Of a stretch of 64,000 bases of DNA, positions 1 through 11,000 are shown one piece after another; position 1 is the stretch's first letter; every line of letters begins with the position of its first letter. The stretch comes from Pararge aegeria (lineage: Eukaryota; Arthropoda; Insecta; Lepidoptera; Nymphalidae): positions 8,866,001-8,930,000 of the forward strand of contig NC_053182.1 in assembly GCF_905163445.1 (NCBI RefSeq). The letters run 5' to 3'. A program made the translations under genes and the position numbers. The notes beneath the pieces are model-generated. The model made no database searches. It was not told the DNA's origin and worked only from the letters and a program-made list of their open reading frames with translations.

Positions 1-2029
1 CGACCAGTGTTTGAGGAATCCCTTCAGCGGTCTGATTATTTTAAAGATAAGCTATCTAGTAAAGCTACCTTAAAGGTAACTCGAAATATGATAGGTATAT
101 ATAACTTGCCGTAGGTAGATACAACTTATATTGTACACATTGAAGTTGATATTAATCATTGATTATATATATTTTGTTCTCTTTGGAGATTGTTTGTTTG
201 CATTTAATTAATTTGACAGTAGTAGTAGTGTTCTTCAATTTATACATATTTTATTTCGATTTCTTTTTTTCGGCAACTGTTTTAAATGTGAACTGTAACT
301 TTTAACTATAAACTTCTCTTTATGTTCATTCGTTTATCGTTGTGTGCATCCTACTGCTGGACAAAGGCCGAAACACAGGTGAAAGGGGTTTTAGAGCTAA
401 GATCCTGCACGCCATTTTAATACCATAACTTCAGGTTGCTCTATGAGCCATGCAGAAAAACCGTACCATTTCCCAAACTACATCATATATGCTGGTGCTG
501 AAGCGGTGATAGCTCAGTGGGTATAAGGACTTCGATTTTACTTTCGGGGGACCGAGTTCGAATCCCAGCACCTCTAACTTTTTAAAGTTATGTGTTGTAA
601 GCAATTAAAATATCACTCGCTTTAACGGTGAAGGAAAACATCGTGAGGAAAACTGCATATCTGATAGTTGACTACGGCTTAAAAACCTTCTTATTGTGGA
701 AGAAGAACCGTTGCCGGTAATGGTTTGATATGATGATGTTGGTGCTGAAACTCCTTGTAAATTTTTGGCCTGACTTTGGAAACCAACCCAGGGAGGGCCT
801 CACAATCCGCAGTTGAACATAGCAACAATGGCAATTGCAGAAGCATTACATGACAATAGATACACTACGATCCATTTATACATAACAAATAATATATATA
901 TTATAGGTACCATCTTTATTCGCAGAGTGAATAAAAGCCTGTACGCTATTTAGATTTACTTAAAACCACAATGTCGGGAGCTACCTATTTTGATGGAGCA
1001 ACGACCCGATGAAAGTGGGTTAGATGGGAACAGGCGTCCGCCGAGATTTATAGGAAGGTCTGGCACAGTAACGCATTCTGCCAGAGCCACGTACCGCGAT
1101 GTCTGTATAACTTGTGTGGATAAATATCGATAGCCATTATAAAGATAAAAATAATTAGGCAGGTAGGTTTACTTAGTCATAACGAGAACTAGTATTTTGT
1201 GGTCCAATAGCTATTAACCTATTAATCTAAATAGTTCACCAAAGCACATAGTTAATTAAACAAATGCATTTTTATTTGTGTTCCATAGCTAGGATGATTT
1301 AGTATGAAGTAGGTAGTCATACTTAAACGTAATATTATATACAAAGTGAAGAATATGTATGTCTGAATGCGCTAATCTCAGAAACTACATGTCTTATTAA
1401 AGAAACTCGCTTTGGATAGCCTGCTTACTAAGAAACTCTAATAGCTATTAAGTATTATCTTGATTTGACGTTTTTATTAAACGCGCGTAAAATCATGTTG
1501 CATGGCTTATGGTTATTAAAAAAAGGCTTCTTGAATAATCTTAATTCTTATATCATAAAAAGTTTCGATAAAATGTTTTTAAATAGTGTTACGTTTAGTG
1601 GATTGGTCCGAATGTCACAATTTGATATTGTACCGATCCAAATTTTTGTTCCAAGTCACATGTCAATTCCCGTGACTAGGACATTGAACAGCTGCACGAT
1701 ATTGCTTTCAATTACGATTTATGAAATTGCGTTTTGCTTCACCACGCGTTATTAGATCCTTAATGGATATGTCTATAACAAATGACAGCAGGTTAATTGA
1801 CATGAAGGCTTCAGCATCATGGTACCTACTCTTATCACTTATCGTTATCAATGGCTACAGATCGATACGAATATTTTCTTCGTGGTTGGACCATTAGGCA
1901 CTTTCACCGCCGTTACACGCGTTTTCTAGCGAAACACCGAACTCAATTATTAATAGCAGACTATTTTTGGAGCGGCTTCGGACGCGGATTTCGGGCATGT
2001 GCGAGGCCCGGGCGGAGACACTATCTCAC
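1..2029. other. Probable intron 1 of junctophilin, no coding exon seen
   Basis: This stretch follows the splice donor of the junctophilin first exon on the minus strand, so it is probably the start of its first intron, which runs off the left edge. I see no conserved coding sequence in it. It holds a SINE at 502-738. A LINE-like 3' fragment lies around 340-480, containing the common lepidopteran phrase 'ctgctggaca'. The rest is AT-rich unique-looking DNA. Whether this is truly intron depends on the downstream exons outside the window. Confidence 0.6.
502..738 (+). repeat. tRNA-headed SINE (family A)
   Basis: The left end has an A-box-like 'tgatagctcagtgggt' and a B-box-like 'gagttcgaatccc', as in a tRNA-derived Pol III promoter. 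The body has the phrase 'cggtgaaggaaaacatcgtg', and the tail ends in 'gatatgatgatg'. The same layout recurs at 20544-21105, 23901-24179, 33088-33358, 47262-47548 and 54711-54948. This is a lepidopteran SINE, not a tRNA gene, because no cloverleaf can be completed. Confidence 0.85.
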
Positions 2030-2259
2030 CTGGGCCAGGTGTAGACGCCGGATACTTCGAAACCGAAGTGCCAGGAGCCGGCGTACGCCCCCTGTCCTTT
2101 CGGGCCGGTACACACTCCGTGGCCGTGGGCCTTGCCGTCCTCCCAACCGCCACAATATGTGCCACCATCGTCAAAGTCGAATCGGCCACCGTTGAGGCCA
2201 CTCTGCGGGGGATTTCCGCTAGCGGCGTGCGCGGTGTCGGCTAGCTCGCTCGGCTGCAT
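2030..2259 (-). CDS. jp: Junctophilin, first coding exon (partial gene)
   Basis: Junctophilins tether the plasma membrane to the ER/SR in excitable cells: N-terminal MORN repeats bind the plasma membrane and a C-terminal anchor sits in the ER. This exon encodes the start of the MORN region, including GGRFDFDDGGTYCGGW, the segment KAHGHGVCTGPKGQG, and FGFEVSGVYTWP, which is nearly diagnostic for the family. I chose ATG 2259-2257 (MQPSELADT...) because it gives a short leader before the conserved block; an in-frame ATG at 2454 would add a low-complexity leader. The exon ends after CCCAG before a GTGAGA donor (intron from 2029), leaving two bases of the next codon, where the family has serine. 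The other exons are not in the window, so the product is incomplete here. GC content is far higher than in the surroundings. Confidence 0.93.
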
Positions 2260-2490
2260 CACGCGAAACCGTGGTGCCGCGGAGGGGAGGGCCTCCCGCG
2301 CGCGCCCTCCGCCGAGCTCGCGGTATAAATAAACATCAGCTGGGCATGTCGCGCCGTGGCGCGCCGCCGAGTGAACACCACTCCGGTCCTGCGCGAGGAG
2401 CACTGCCGCCGGAGCCGCGGCCGCCCGCCCCGCGCCCCCGCCCGCCCTGCGCACAGCCGCCGAGCCGAGCCGAGAGCACAGCTAGGCCTC
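2260..2490 (-). promoter_or_regulatory. GC-rich 5' UTR / promoter region of junctophilin
   Basis: A sharp GC- and CpG-rich patch continues upstream of the junctophilin start codon and stops abruptly at the inverted-repeat element starting at 2493. In an AT-rich genome this is where the 5' UTR and promoter are expected. I could not fix a transcription start. The in-frame ATG at 2454 means part of this could be translated. Confidence 0.5.
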
Positions 2491-2492
2491 TG

Positions 2493-2884
2493 TTAAGCCT
2501 AGTTCACACTATCTTAGTAGTTTAGCCTAGTAGCAAGTAATTTGGTAGCTACAATACTTGCTACTGCCCGGAAATCACATAGGAGTCGAGTCCAGTTTAC
2601 AATTGAGTGGTGTTTGGCAAGATGAAAAGCCTACAGCACAATAAAGTTATTTTGCAGCAACTCTACTAAACGGAAAGGTTCGGATGCCTTTAGTTGGTGA
2701 CCCGTAGGAACGGACGAGTGCTGGGGGGAACTACTCTTCCGAAAATAATAGAATGATATGACATGGATTTGGAGTAGATTAGTAAGTTTTACGGTTTTAG
2801 GCTGTTAGCTACAAAGTATTTTAGCTACTTAATTACTTGCTACTATTTGGACTAAACTACTAACGTAGTGCGAACTAGGCTTTA
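2493..2884. mobile_element. Nonautonomous inverted-repeat DNA element (MITE-like) with TTA target duplication
   Basis: The left end at 2496 begins 'agcctagttcacacta' and the right end at 2881 is its near-perfect reverse complement, 'tagtgcgaactaggct'. The imperfect terminal repeats extend about 70 bp. Both ends are flanked by TTA (2493-2495 and 2882-2884). No transposase is encoded. A 3-bp TTA/TAA duplication is typical of PIF/Harbinger elements; that class is inference. It sits directly upstream of the junctophilin promoter. Confidence 0.75.
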
Positions 2885-5675
2885 CTCTGTAGGCTTACTA
2901 CAGGATTTGTACACTCACAAACGTTGGGTCACTTACATGTATCGAAACACTCTACCGTTATAGCAAAACCTACTCCTACCCACTCTTAATGGTTCTAGAT
3001 TTATGAAATCTGTACTAAGTAGGTACTGATATTAATTATACAAACGTTATGCAAAACGCACTAGCTGTAGAATTATGCATGAATTTGAGCTTTAAATCTA
3101 TAAGTAATAAGTTCCATTTGGCCCTGACGTTATAGCGGAGTTTCGGTACTCTGTACGATTTCTCGATTTCGAGCGTACCAGTCTCGTACTAAGGGAACTG
3201 AAGTGTAGTATTTATTATTTATTTATTATGTGTACACGATCATTTAATTTCCTACAAATCGGGGATCAGTCGAGCACCGCATGTCTCAGGATGTGCATTT
3301 CAATCTAGGTAGTTAGGTAGTTACATGTAGCGCATTCCTTTTGAGAGCCTGATTTGTACCTCAATATTCTGTGTAAAGAACTAACGCGCTTGGTGCTTAG
3401 GTTTACGCAATTAATTAATTTCTTACCTATCTACTATAATCCTACTACAGATTCATTCTGTTTTGACATTCTGATAGCTAGTTTCGTGTTTAGAACTATT
3501 ATTAAATTAAAGGCCCCGTATTTATTTTTTGCATTATGTCGGATACCTAGGTACCATCCGGAGAAATGTACGTTTAAAAAAATAAAGTAATAACTTAGGA
3601 TCGCTTTGGGTATGCTATTTCGAGCCCAAAGAAAAGACTGAAAGTAAAGAAGAATCATGATACCTACGCTCTATCGGCTCTACGTTAATTCTAACTACGA
3701 AACGAAATGGCATTCTTTCAAACTAGAATGTCGATGGTATTAGAAAAATGTGGAATAAATAATAAATCTTCGAAGTTAAATTTAAATGAAAAAAATGTTT
3801 TGTTGGAATCTATATAATGTGTACAGACAACAAATTGTAGTTGTTCGGAGGTACCTTCTATCATAAAAAGTCCTGCTAGATACAACTATGCATGCAAATG
3901 CATCTAGATTTCACTCATATATTAATGTTTTAAAAATAAAGTGCCTAGATAAATAATAAGAAAGAGCTGTAAAACATTTTTAGTGAAAAATACATTTAAA
4001 AGTGAGTTCAGTTTTGACGGAGCTATAAGTTAAAATTGACAAAGTTACAGTTACAATTCCTTCGAGATAGATCTTAAAGGAATTGTATTGTTTTTCAGGA
4101 TAAAAATGTCGTAAGCAAATGTTAAAACGACAGATATGCAGACAGACAGACAAATATACAAAAAAATCTGTTTGTCTAAGGACAATATTAAGAAACGATA
4201 AAGCCCAACGTGTTTAATTAAATGAAATATCTACTTTTAATAACTATTAATATGACATAAATAACTAGTGAATTTACACCAGCAATATGCGCAAACGCAC
4301 TCTGGTGTAGAAGATTGGATGATAAACTTTAATGCAAACTCAATTGTAATGGCTGGCAGTGATTTATTGCAATGTGTTTAACATTTCACAGTAATATCTA
4401 TATGCACTTATACAACCTTATTTAGTGTGGAATCTCTTAATATGGAGTTTTTATAAAACTTCGTTAAAAAAGTTCTTAGCGCGCCTAAACAAAGTTTTGA
4501 GTTGAATTAATAGAACCTAGGTATCAATAATTAATAGAACTATATCTAAGATTTGTTCAAGGCTTCGAGTACTTATTAAAAAATAAAGAACCTTTATACA
4601 AGTGCTCGAAGCCTATATTATGAAGTCAAGCCAAATCCAAAATAGCGGATTAGTCAAGTCAAATAGCGATAAACCTCGGAATAAGATAAGCTGAACTGTA
4701 TGACACCCACCCACCTCCATTTTAGCGATCTTCAATAGTTGTCTCAAGTCGCATAGTGATCGTTAACTTAAGAGTCAACATCGTACCTTTATAATGATTT
4801 AGGCGATGTGTATTCATGGACGGTTTGTATGCTTAGGCATCTCCGTAGGTTAGGCATTGCCTTGTTCCTCGTTAGTGAAAACGGGCATTAGTCTACTCTT
4901 TTGCAGAAGGTTAACAAATAGGCTATGTAAAGTCACGATAAATTCATCATCAATTTTGTTATCTGATGAAATGTCTGTAGTAGAATCAAAAATTATATGA
5001 ATAATAAAAAAAATATATTTTGTCTGTGCTGAACATTAAAATGCAGTTTTTGGTTGGGAGGTGAGTTTGTTGTAACTTGTATTGGGTTGAGTTAAATAAA
5101 TGGGGTGATTTAAATAAATGGGATTTTAATAAATGGTTGCTGGCTACATCTTAGCTTCTCTAAAAGTGATAATAGATTAAATACATTTCATTAAAATCAC
5201 ATTAAATTTAAAAAAAAAATGTTTTATTAAATAGATATTACACATTCTATTTTATGTGCAATGTACTTGTACATCATTTAAAAACATAATTACAAACTAA
5301 ACATTTATAACTGATTCTATTCAAAATATCACTTGTCTTGTTATTATTAAGTTTTAAGGCATTGCAGATGAGGCAAATAGATTTGGTCTGAGTTAGCAGT
5401 ATAATTAATTAAAGTATGTATAAAAATATAATAAATGTCATCAATAAGTTTTAGCAACTATAAAAAGAGAGCTTTTTCATTTGCTCTTCTTTGAAATTAT
5501 AATTTTTATGCTTATTTTTAACATTTACTCATGAACAATTGCATAGAAAGTGACTAGAAAAAAATAAAGTAATACTCTACAATAAATCCATCTGAAAAAA
5601 TAGCATACATCTGAACTAAACTTATATGAAAAACAAAATCAAGCTAATTTAACTTGACAAAACAATGCTTTAAAG
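2885..5675. other. Intergenic region between junctophilin and the DHHC gene
   Basis: No exon-like sequence is visible; short ORFs here are AT-rich chance frames. A hairpin lies at 4560-4614. A dispersed-repeat fragment lies around 4000-4180 ('gacagacagacaaatatac'), of the type derived from lepidopteran interspersed repeats. A minus-strand AATAAA lies at 5228-5223, about 450 nt past the DHHC stop, and may be its polyadenylation signal. Confidence 0.5.
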
Positions 5676-6512
5676 TTACTTCTGTTTATCTTCAATAAAC
5701 CACACAATACCGTCACCTGGTAAAGGGCTACAAATAAATGGTGATATCCAAGTTAAATACCATCTTTGTCCAAATACCTCAATCAAATTTTGAAGCCATC
5801 CTCTGTCATAAGAGATGTTGTCAAATTTTGTTTCTGGAGTTATTTTACCTTTTAAAATGTTATTAAAATGGTATAAAAAGAGAAATCCGGTAAATAATCC
5901 TACAATTAAATTGATCACAACCAGAAACACATACAAGCTTTCATCACCATAATCAACAACAAAACTTGCAAGGGGGAAAATGAACTTAACTATAACTAGC
6001 CCATGGTTCCATGTGACAAAGTGTGATAAAAATATAACATTGTAATAGAATGAATATATCATAGCTATAAATATATACAGTGTAAAGTACATAAAATATC
6101 TATGATTGTAGTAGCCTACACAACAAGCAAAAAATGTACAGTGATGGTCTCTTTTTAAAATACAAATATCACAGATGTTGCAGTGCCAAGCACGGGGCGG
6201 TCTGAGACATTCACACACAGCGCACATTGTCCAGTCTTCTTTCCGTGCATTTTCTAAGAAATTACCTTTTATTGTAGTATTAGTGAACATGCCATATATC
6301 ATGTTCCCAATAATATTTAGTAGGAGAAATGAGGCATTTATATAATGTAAAATATATTGGATTGTACCTTTTTCAATGACTGCAGGCAGGACAATACAAA
6401 GCTCAAAGTAAAGAAATGCTGGTACTAATATTAAAATTATTGTTAGGTACGCAATATGCCCCAAAAATCTTTTGATTTGTTTATTTTGTACTCTTTCGAA
6501 AGTTATCAACAT
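5676..6512 (-). CDS. ZDHHC24: DHHC-type protein S-palmitoyltransferase (ZDHHC24-like)
   Basis: A single intronless ORF of 278 aa. DHHC enzymes attach palmitate to cysteines of target proteins at Golgi/ER membranes: the DHHC cysteine is acylated from palmitoyl-CoA, then passes the acyl group on. The cysteine-rich domain spans about residues 97-145, with CAVCECLRPPRAWHCNIC, then CDICILKRDHHC (DHHC at 122-125), then the usual CVGYYN. Hydrophobic segments lie at about 17-42 and 58-76 before this domain, and at about 138-165, 175-190 and 193-216 after it, as in the four-or-more-TM family layout. Length fits human ZDHHC24 (about 284 aa). Gene assignment within the large DHHC family rests on size, the small C-terminal tail and overall pattern, so the subfamily is less certain than the enzyme class. 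Confidence 0.92.
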   Translation of the reverse strand: MLITFERVQNKQIKRFLGHIAYLTIILILVPAFLYFELCIVLPAVIEKGTIQYILHYINASFLLLNIIGNMIYGMFTNTTIKGNFLENARKEDWTMCAVCECLRPPRAWHCNICDICILKRDHHCTFFACCVGYYNHRYFMYFTLYIFIAMIYSFYYNVIFLSHFVTWNHGLVIVKFIFPLASFVVDYGDESLYVFLVVINLIVGLFTGFLFLYHFNNILKGKITPETKFDNISYDRGWLQNLIEVFGQRWYLTWISPFICSPLPGDGIVWFIEDKQK

Positions 6513-8082
6513 TTTATATGTTTAGTATTATCAGCTTGTCACATAATTTCTTTAAAATTTGTATAAAAAAATTTCTTCGCACCTGTAAACAAAACGAAAT
6601 TTAAATGATAATGTTTAAATATATAGATATTTATTATTATCATTATACCATTACATAGGTATTACATGGTCAAGTATCGATGCATGCATGCATTATTGAA
6701 AAGATTGTTCAGATAACAAAACCTAAACCTTATTAACATTGGATCTTTATTTAAATATTATACCTATATATTTTTTTATAAGTGTTGTTTTGCATCTTGT
6801 TCACTAAGAACGAGAGCTACGTTATAAAATTAAGTAGATACCTGCCAAAACTTACCTGCTTCTAAAATGACTTTAAGTTCATTTACTATTAAACGATACG
6901 TATACTAGTAATTTTTATAAAAAATCAAAAAGACGTTTTATATTGAACATTCTTCTTCTTCTTTTTTTTTTTTTTTTTTTTTTAATGGCTTGCGTTTGTA
7001 CCAATTGGGTACGATTCTTCTTCTTTAATTGCTACCTATCGGCGATCACTTTTCTTTTGTCAGTTGTCACTGCTTGTCATTTTTTCATCTTTATTATTTC
7101 CCATCGAGAAACGGCAAAGGTATATCACCGTACAGCCATGTTTTCAGTGTTTAAGTCATGTCTTATTTGATTGTAAGGCATAAAGCCATGTCTAGTCTAT
7201 TCTATCTAGTCCAAGATATTCAATCGTCACATGTCAGCACAGCTTTTTTTTTCTTTATTCTTTTCTACAGAGAAAAGGTATATGTATATACCGAGAAGTA
7301 AACTTCTCTGTCTACGGTATATACCGTACAGCCAAGTCAATTATTCGTCAGCACAACTTGTCAGTGTCCACTTTTTTTTCTTTATTCTTTTATGGTGAGA
7401 AAAAGCAAAGGTATATCACCGTACAGCCATGTCTTCAGCTTTCAATATTCATATCTTGGTTTGTAAGTCATAAAGTCACGTTTTTAGTGTTACTCCTAGT
7501 TAATCACGTCAGTTAGTGAGACTTTAGTGATATTAGTAACACTTGTTACTTGTTTTAAAATCAACTCAATATTAAAATATTACAAAATATATTACTGATC
7601 CGTAAATGACCAGTGACTAACTTACGTTAGAATTTTTGACATTCTTATGATAAGAGTTCTCAACATGCGAAGTGAAAGGCTTGAGAAAACGAAATAAATA
7701 ACAAAGCCGGTTACAATAAATATTTTATTGAACCAATATTTATTCAGCAATGGGAAAAAACAAAACGCATATTATAAATCTTTAAAACATTCTCAGCAAT
7801 AAATTGTGTAGTAAAATATACATTTTTTTCTTATATCTAAATAAATACGTACCTACAAAAATTGACATTCATCTTCACTAATCAAGCACTCTTTTAACAT
7901 ACTTTATCTGCTCTTATTACTAACAATATCATATTTTGTAAAGTTAATGTCAACTTTGTAACCATCAATGATATCAAAGTGAAGTATACTGAATACAATA
8001 TTCTCACGAAACAAAAAAAAGGCAGTATATTACTCATGGAAGAGCTGTAGTAGGAAAACCTTTTGACAACAAGTTTGTAGTG
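6513..8082. other. Spacer between the DHHC gene and HADHA; HADHA 3' UTR
   Basis: Includes a long T tract with TTC repeats at about 6949-6983, a degenerate threefold direct repeat at about 7060-7510, and the probable 3' UTR of HADHA. Minus-strand AATAAA is at 7729-7724, about 355 nt past the HADHA stop. No coding sequence is supported. Confidence 0.5.
7060..7510. repeat. Degenerate threefold direct repeat
   Basis: Three blocks share an order of elements: 'cttgtcag' or similar, a T-rich stretch with 'tctttatt', a 'gagaaa' block, 'ggtatatcaccgtacagcca', then 'taaagccatg/taaagtcacg'. The first and third blocks match best (around 7110-7140 and 7411-7430); the middle one (about 7230-7345) is more diverged. 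I do not recognise the family. Confidence 0.55.
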
Positions 8083-11000
8083 CTAATTCTTATGGAATTT
8101 CTTGCTGCTATCTTTGGCCATATCGACGAGAGTTTGTGCTGGTTTAAATGGTGCGCCATACAGTCCCTGGTATTCTTCCATTTTCTTAACAAGCTTGTCA
8201 GCACCAAACTGGTCAACCCACCTACAATTATTATTAGTATTATATATGTTGTTAAAGTTAATGGCATTATGATGTTAAAATATTGAAAATGTATTTAACT
8301 GTTATTCATATTGTTTAAAGGAAAGTTCTAGTGTTGGTTTTATAGTCAGACAGACAGCAGTAAGGGAAAATTTATAAGTTTTTTTTTATTAATAGAAATA
8401 ACTTTAAATGTTTGATATAAACCACATACCTGAATGGTCCACCAGTGAATGGTGGGAAGCCCAGTCCGAATACAGCCCCTACATCGCCTTCCAGAGGACT
8501 GTGCAAGATTTTCTCTTCTAGAGATAATACTGCTTCATTAACAAATCTGTAAAAACATTCTTTTATTAGACCGTCTCAAATGTATCTATAAGTTCTATGA
8601 TCGTTACTATGTTCGTCAACAGATTACAAGTGTTGTCGAACATGGTAACACGGTTGTTTGGTATTGGGGGTATCCGTTTCCCAAATATTAGTACCAGGCC
8701 GGATTTAGGATATTGGCATTGTCCACCCCATGCATCTGGTCAGCCACCGGTCCCTGTTATTACCACTAACCTATAGCTAATATTAGTCGTTTAAGGTCGC
8801 GCCAAATCGAGGAGCGGGTGGGTTTATGCTCAGAATCACTGAATCCTTTAAGATTAGGAGGCCATTGCACAACATTAATATAAATACAGAAAAAACATTA
8901 GATCAAACATATTAAAAAGAAAGACAATAAAATCCGGCACATATACCTGGACACCATCCTTAGTTGTTGGTCTTCAACAGTGTTAGCACCACGTGGTTCT
9001 AGGGAGTATTTATCCTTCAACAGCTGCACAGCCTCTTGGTTTACATCTCTGTTCTTAGTGCCCTTTTCGTAGATGTAGAAACCTTTGCCGGATTTCCTAC
9101 CCATGAAGCCGGCTTTGACTAAATCTTGCATAATATTCAAGTCTCCACCACTGATACGTTCGCCGAAGGCCTGAAAAGAACATTAGAATATTAATTAGTA
9201 GCGGTCCCCCGGAACTCCGTCGGCATATAAATCAATCTTAGACGTAATATGCTGCCGCGTTTATAAACTTTTGATTTTTTTGCATGCGGAATTCTATGAA
9301 AATTAAGTTCAATATGCTATACTCCGCGAAAAGCAGAAGAATCTGTATGATGTAATTTATACACCACATTTTCCTCCATAGACTTACCAAGACGCGGGAT
9401 TTCGCGTCACATCTAGTAGATTCTCAGCGAGCGTTTGAATTGCTCTACGTTACGTGCCGCATCGTACGCGGTATTGGCCTTAGTTTCACGAAACCAGATC
9501 ATATGTATATTTCATTATATTGAGCATAGGCTTGCTATGCATATATATCATACTGGCAATCCCCTCAGAAATAAGTATATGATAGATAGAATGGTTAATA
9601 TTCATTATTCAGAGTGTTATGTTACCTTAGCCAAGTCGACAGCAATGTGCGATCCTACATCGATACCGACTTCATCGGCCAGTGTCGCAGCGCCTACGGG
9701 GAAGCCGAACTGCTTCGTCATATTGTCGAGATCTTTCGGATCGACTCCTTCTTGCAGCAGCCTAGAATTTTAGACAAAAAAAAGTATTTTAAGTATTAGT
9801 GTATCATGATATAATACGAAAGGGTATTTATAGTCTTTGTTATAGTCCATTCTAAAGAGAAACCCTTGAGAAACTACGATAGTATAAATAATTAAATAAG
9901 ACTGAATTGTTTTTCGCTAGGACCACGGGTCACAAATGGAAAAGAGCGCTAGATTCTATTCGTAAATTAATATCATTAATCGATTTAAATTATTCTCTCT
10001 GTTAGGCAATAAGAGTCATGTAAGATTGGCGGAACTCTGCGACTTCGTCTGCATACAGCTTCTGATAAGTAAATTTGTCCAATACAAACTTTCTCTCTTC
10101 GACCCACAGAGTCGTACAACCATGGTCAAAGAAGCGTACGGACAATGGACATATCTTTAGTCTAGAAAAAACAAATTACCTATCTAGGATGCCTTAGACA
10201 AGGTCTGAGCCTAAAAGGTGGTACCCTTTATTTCAACCGTTGACGACGAACTATTCGCTGACGCATCGTATGAGATAACAGGATCGCCAAACCAGGTTTG
10301 ATAAGTTAGTGAGACTATAAGTAACTATACCTCACGGCCTCGCTAAGCATGGTGGAGAGGATGCGCGTGGTGTAGAACCCAGGCCCGTCACCCACGGTGA
10401 TGACCACCTTGCCTTGCCGTAACCCCACAGCAACGGCCGCTGCCGCCGTGTCATCGCTGGTTCCAGGGTGCCGGATGATCTCCAGCAACATCATCTTGTC
10501 GACCGGCGAGAAGTAGTGCATGCCTGTTTGATGACGCAATTATTATCATCTAAAGCCACGCATTGAGGATGATTTATAGACCTAGACCTACCTAGAGACT
10601 GATATATGATACAAACCGTGCCCCATAAAATATACGGACGAGACGCGGGTCCCTAACATTGTATCAAGCTGTTTAAACTAAACCTAAATTATGAGTCGAT
10701 TTCATGTATTGAAACACTGCTAAATGGACTCGTTTTAGAGTAGTTTCTTTATTTGCCAAAAGCGCTTACTTCGAATTTGGGCTTTAAAACAAAGTACTTA
10801 AAAGCCATTTTACTCTCACGTTATTAATCAATAGTCGAAACCGTTAGATTTAAGCGAGGCAACGCACATGGACGAAAAATCGAGCGGATAGTTTTTATAT
10901 GAACAATATTTTTCATTGACATTATTATGCCATATTTATTACATTAAATAAAACTCCTTTTATGCATGTTTTCTATTAAAGAATATCTTCGAAGGTTCAC

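Noticed and set aside
502..560. tRNA gene
   Set aside because: A- and B-box-like segments are present, but the cloverleaf arms do not pair and the sequence continues into a SINE body.
2322..2331. TATA-like 'tataaataaa' on the + strand
   Set aside because: It faces away from junctophilin, and no gene starts downstream on the + strand.
1851..2525. Several overlapping ORFs on both strands in the GC-rich block
   Set aside because: GC-rich DNA has few stops. Only the minus-strand frame carries the junctophilin sequence; the others are shadows.
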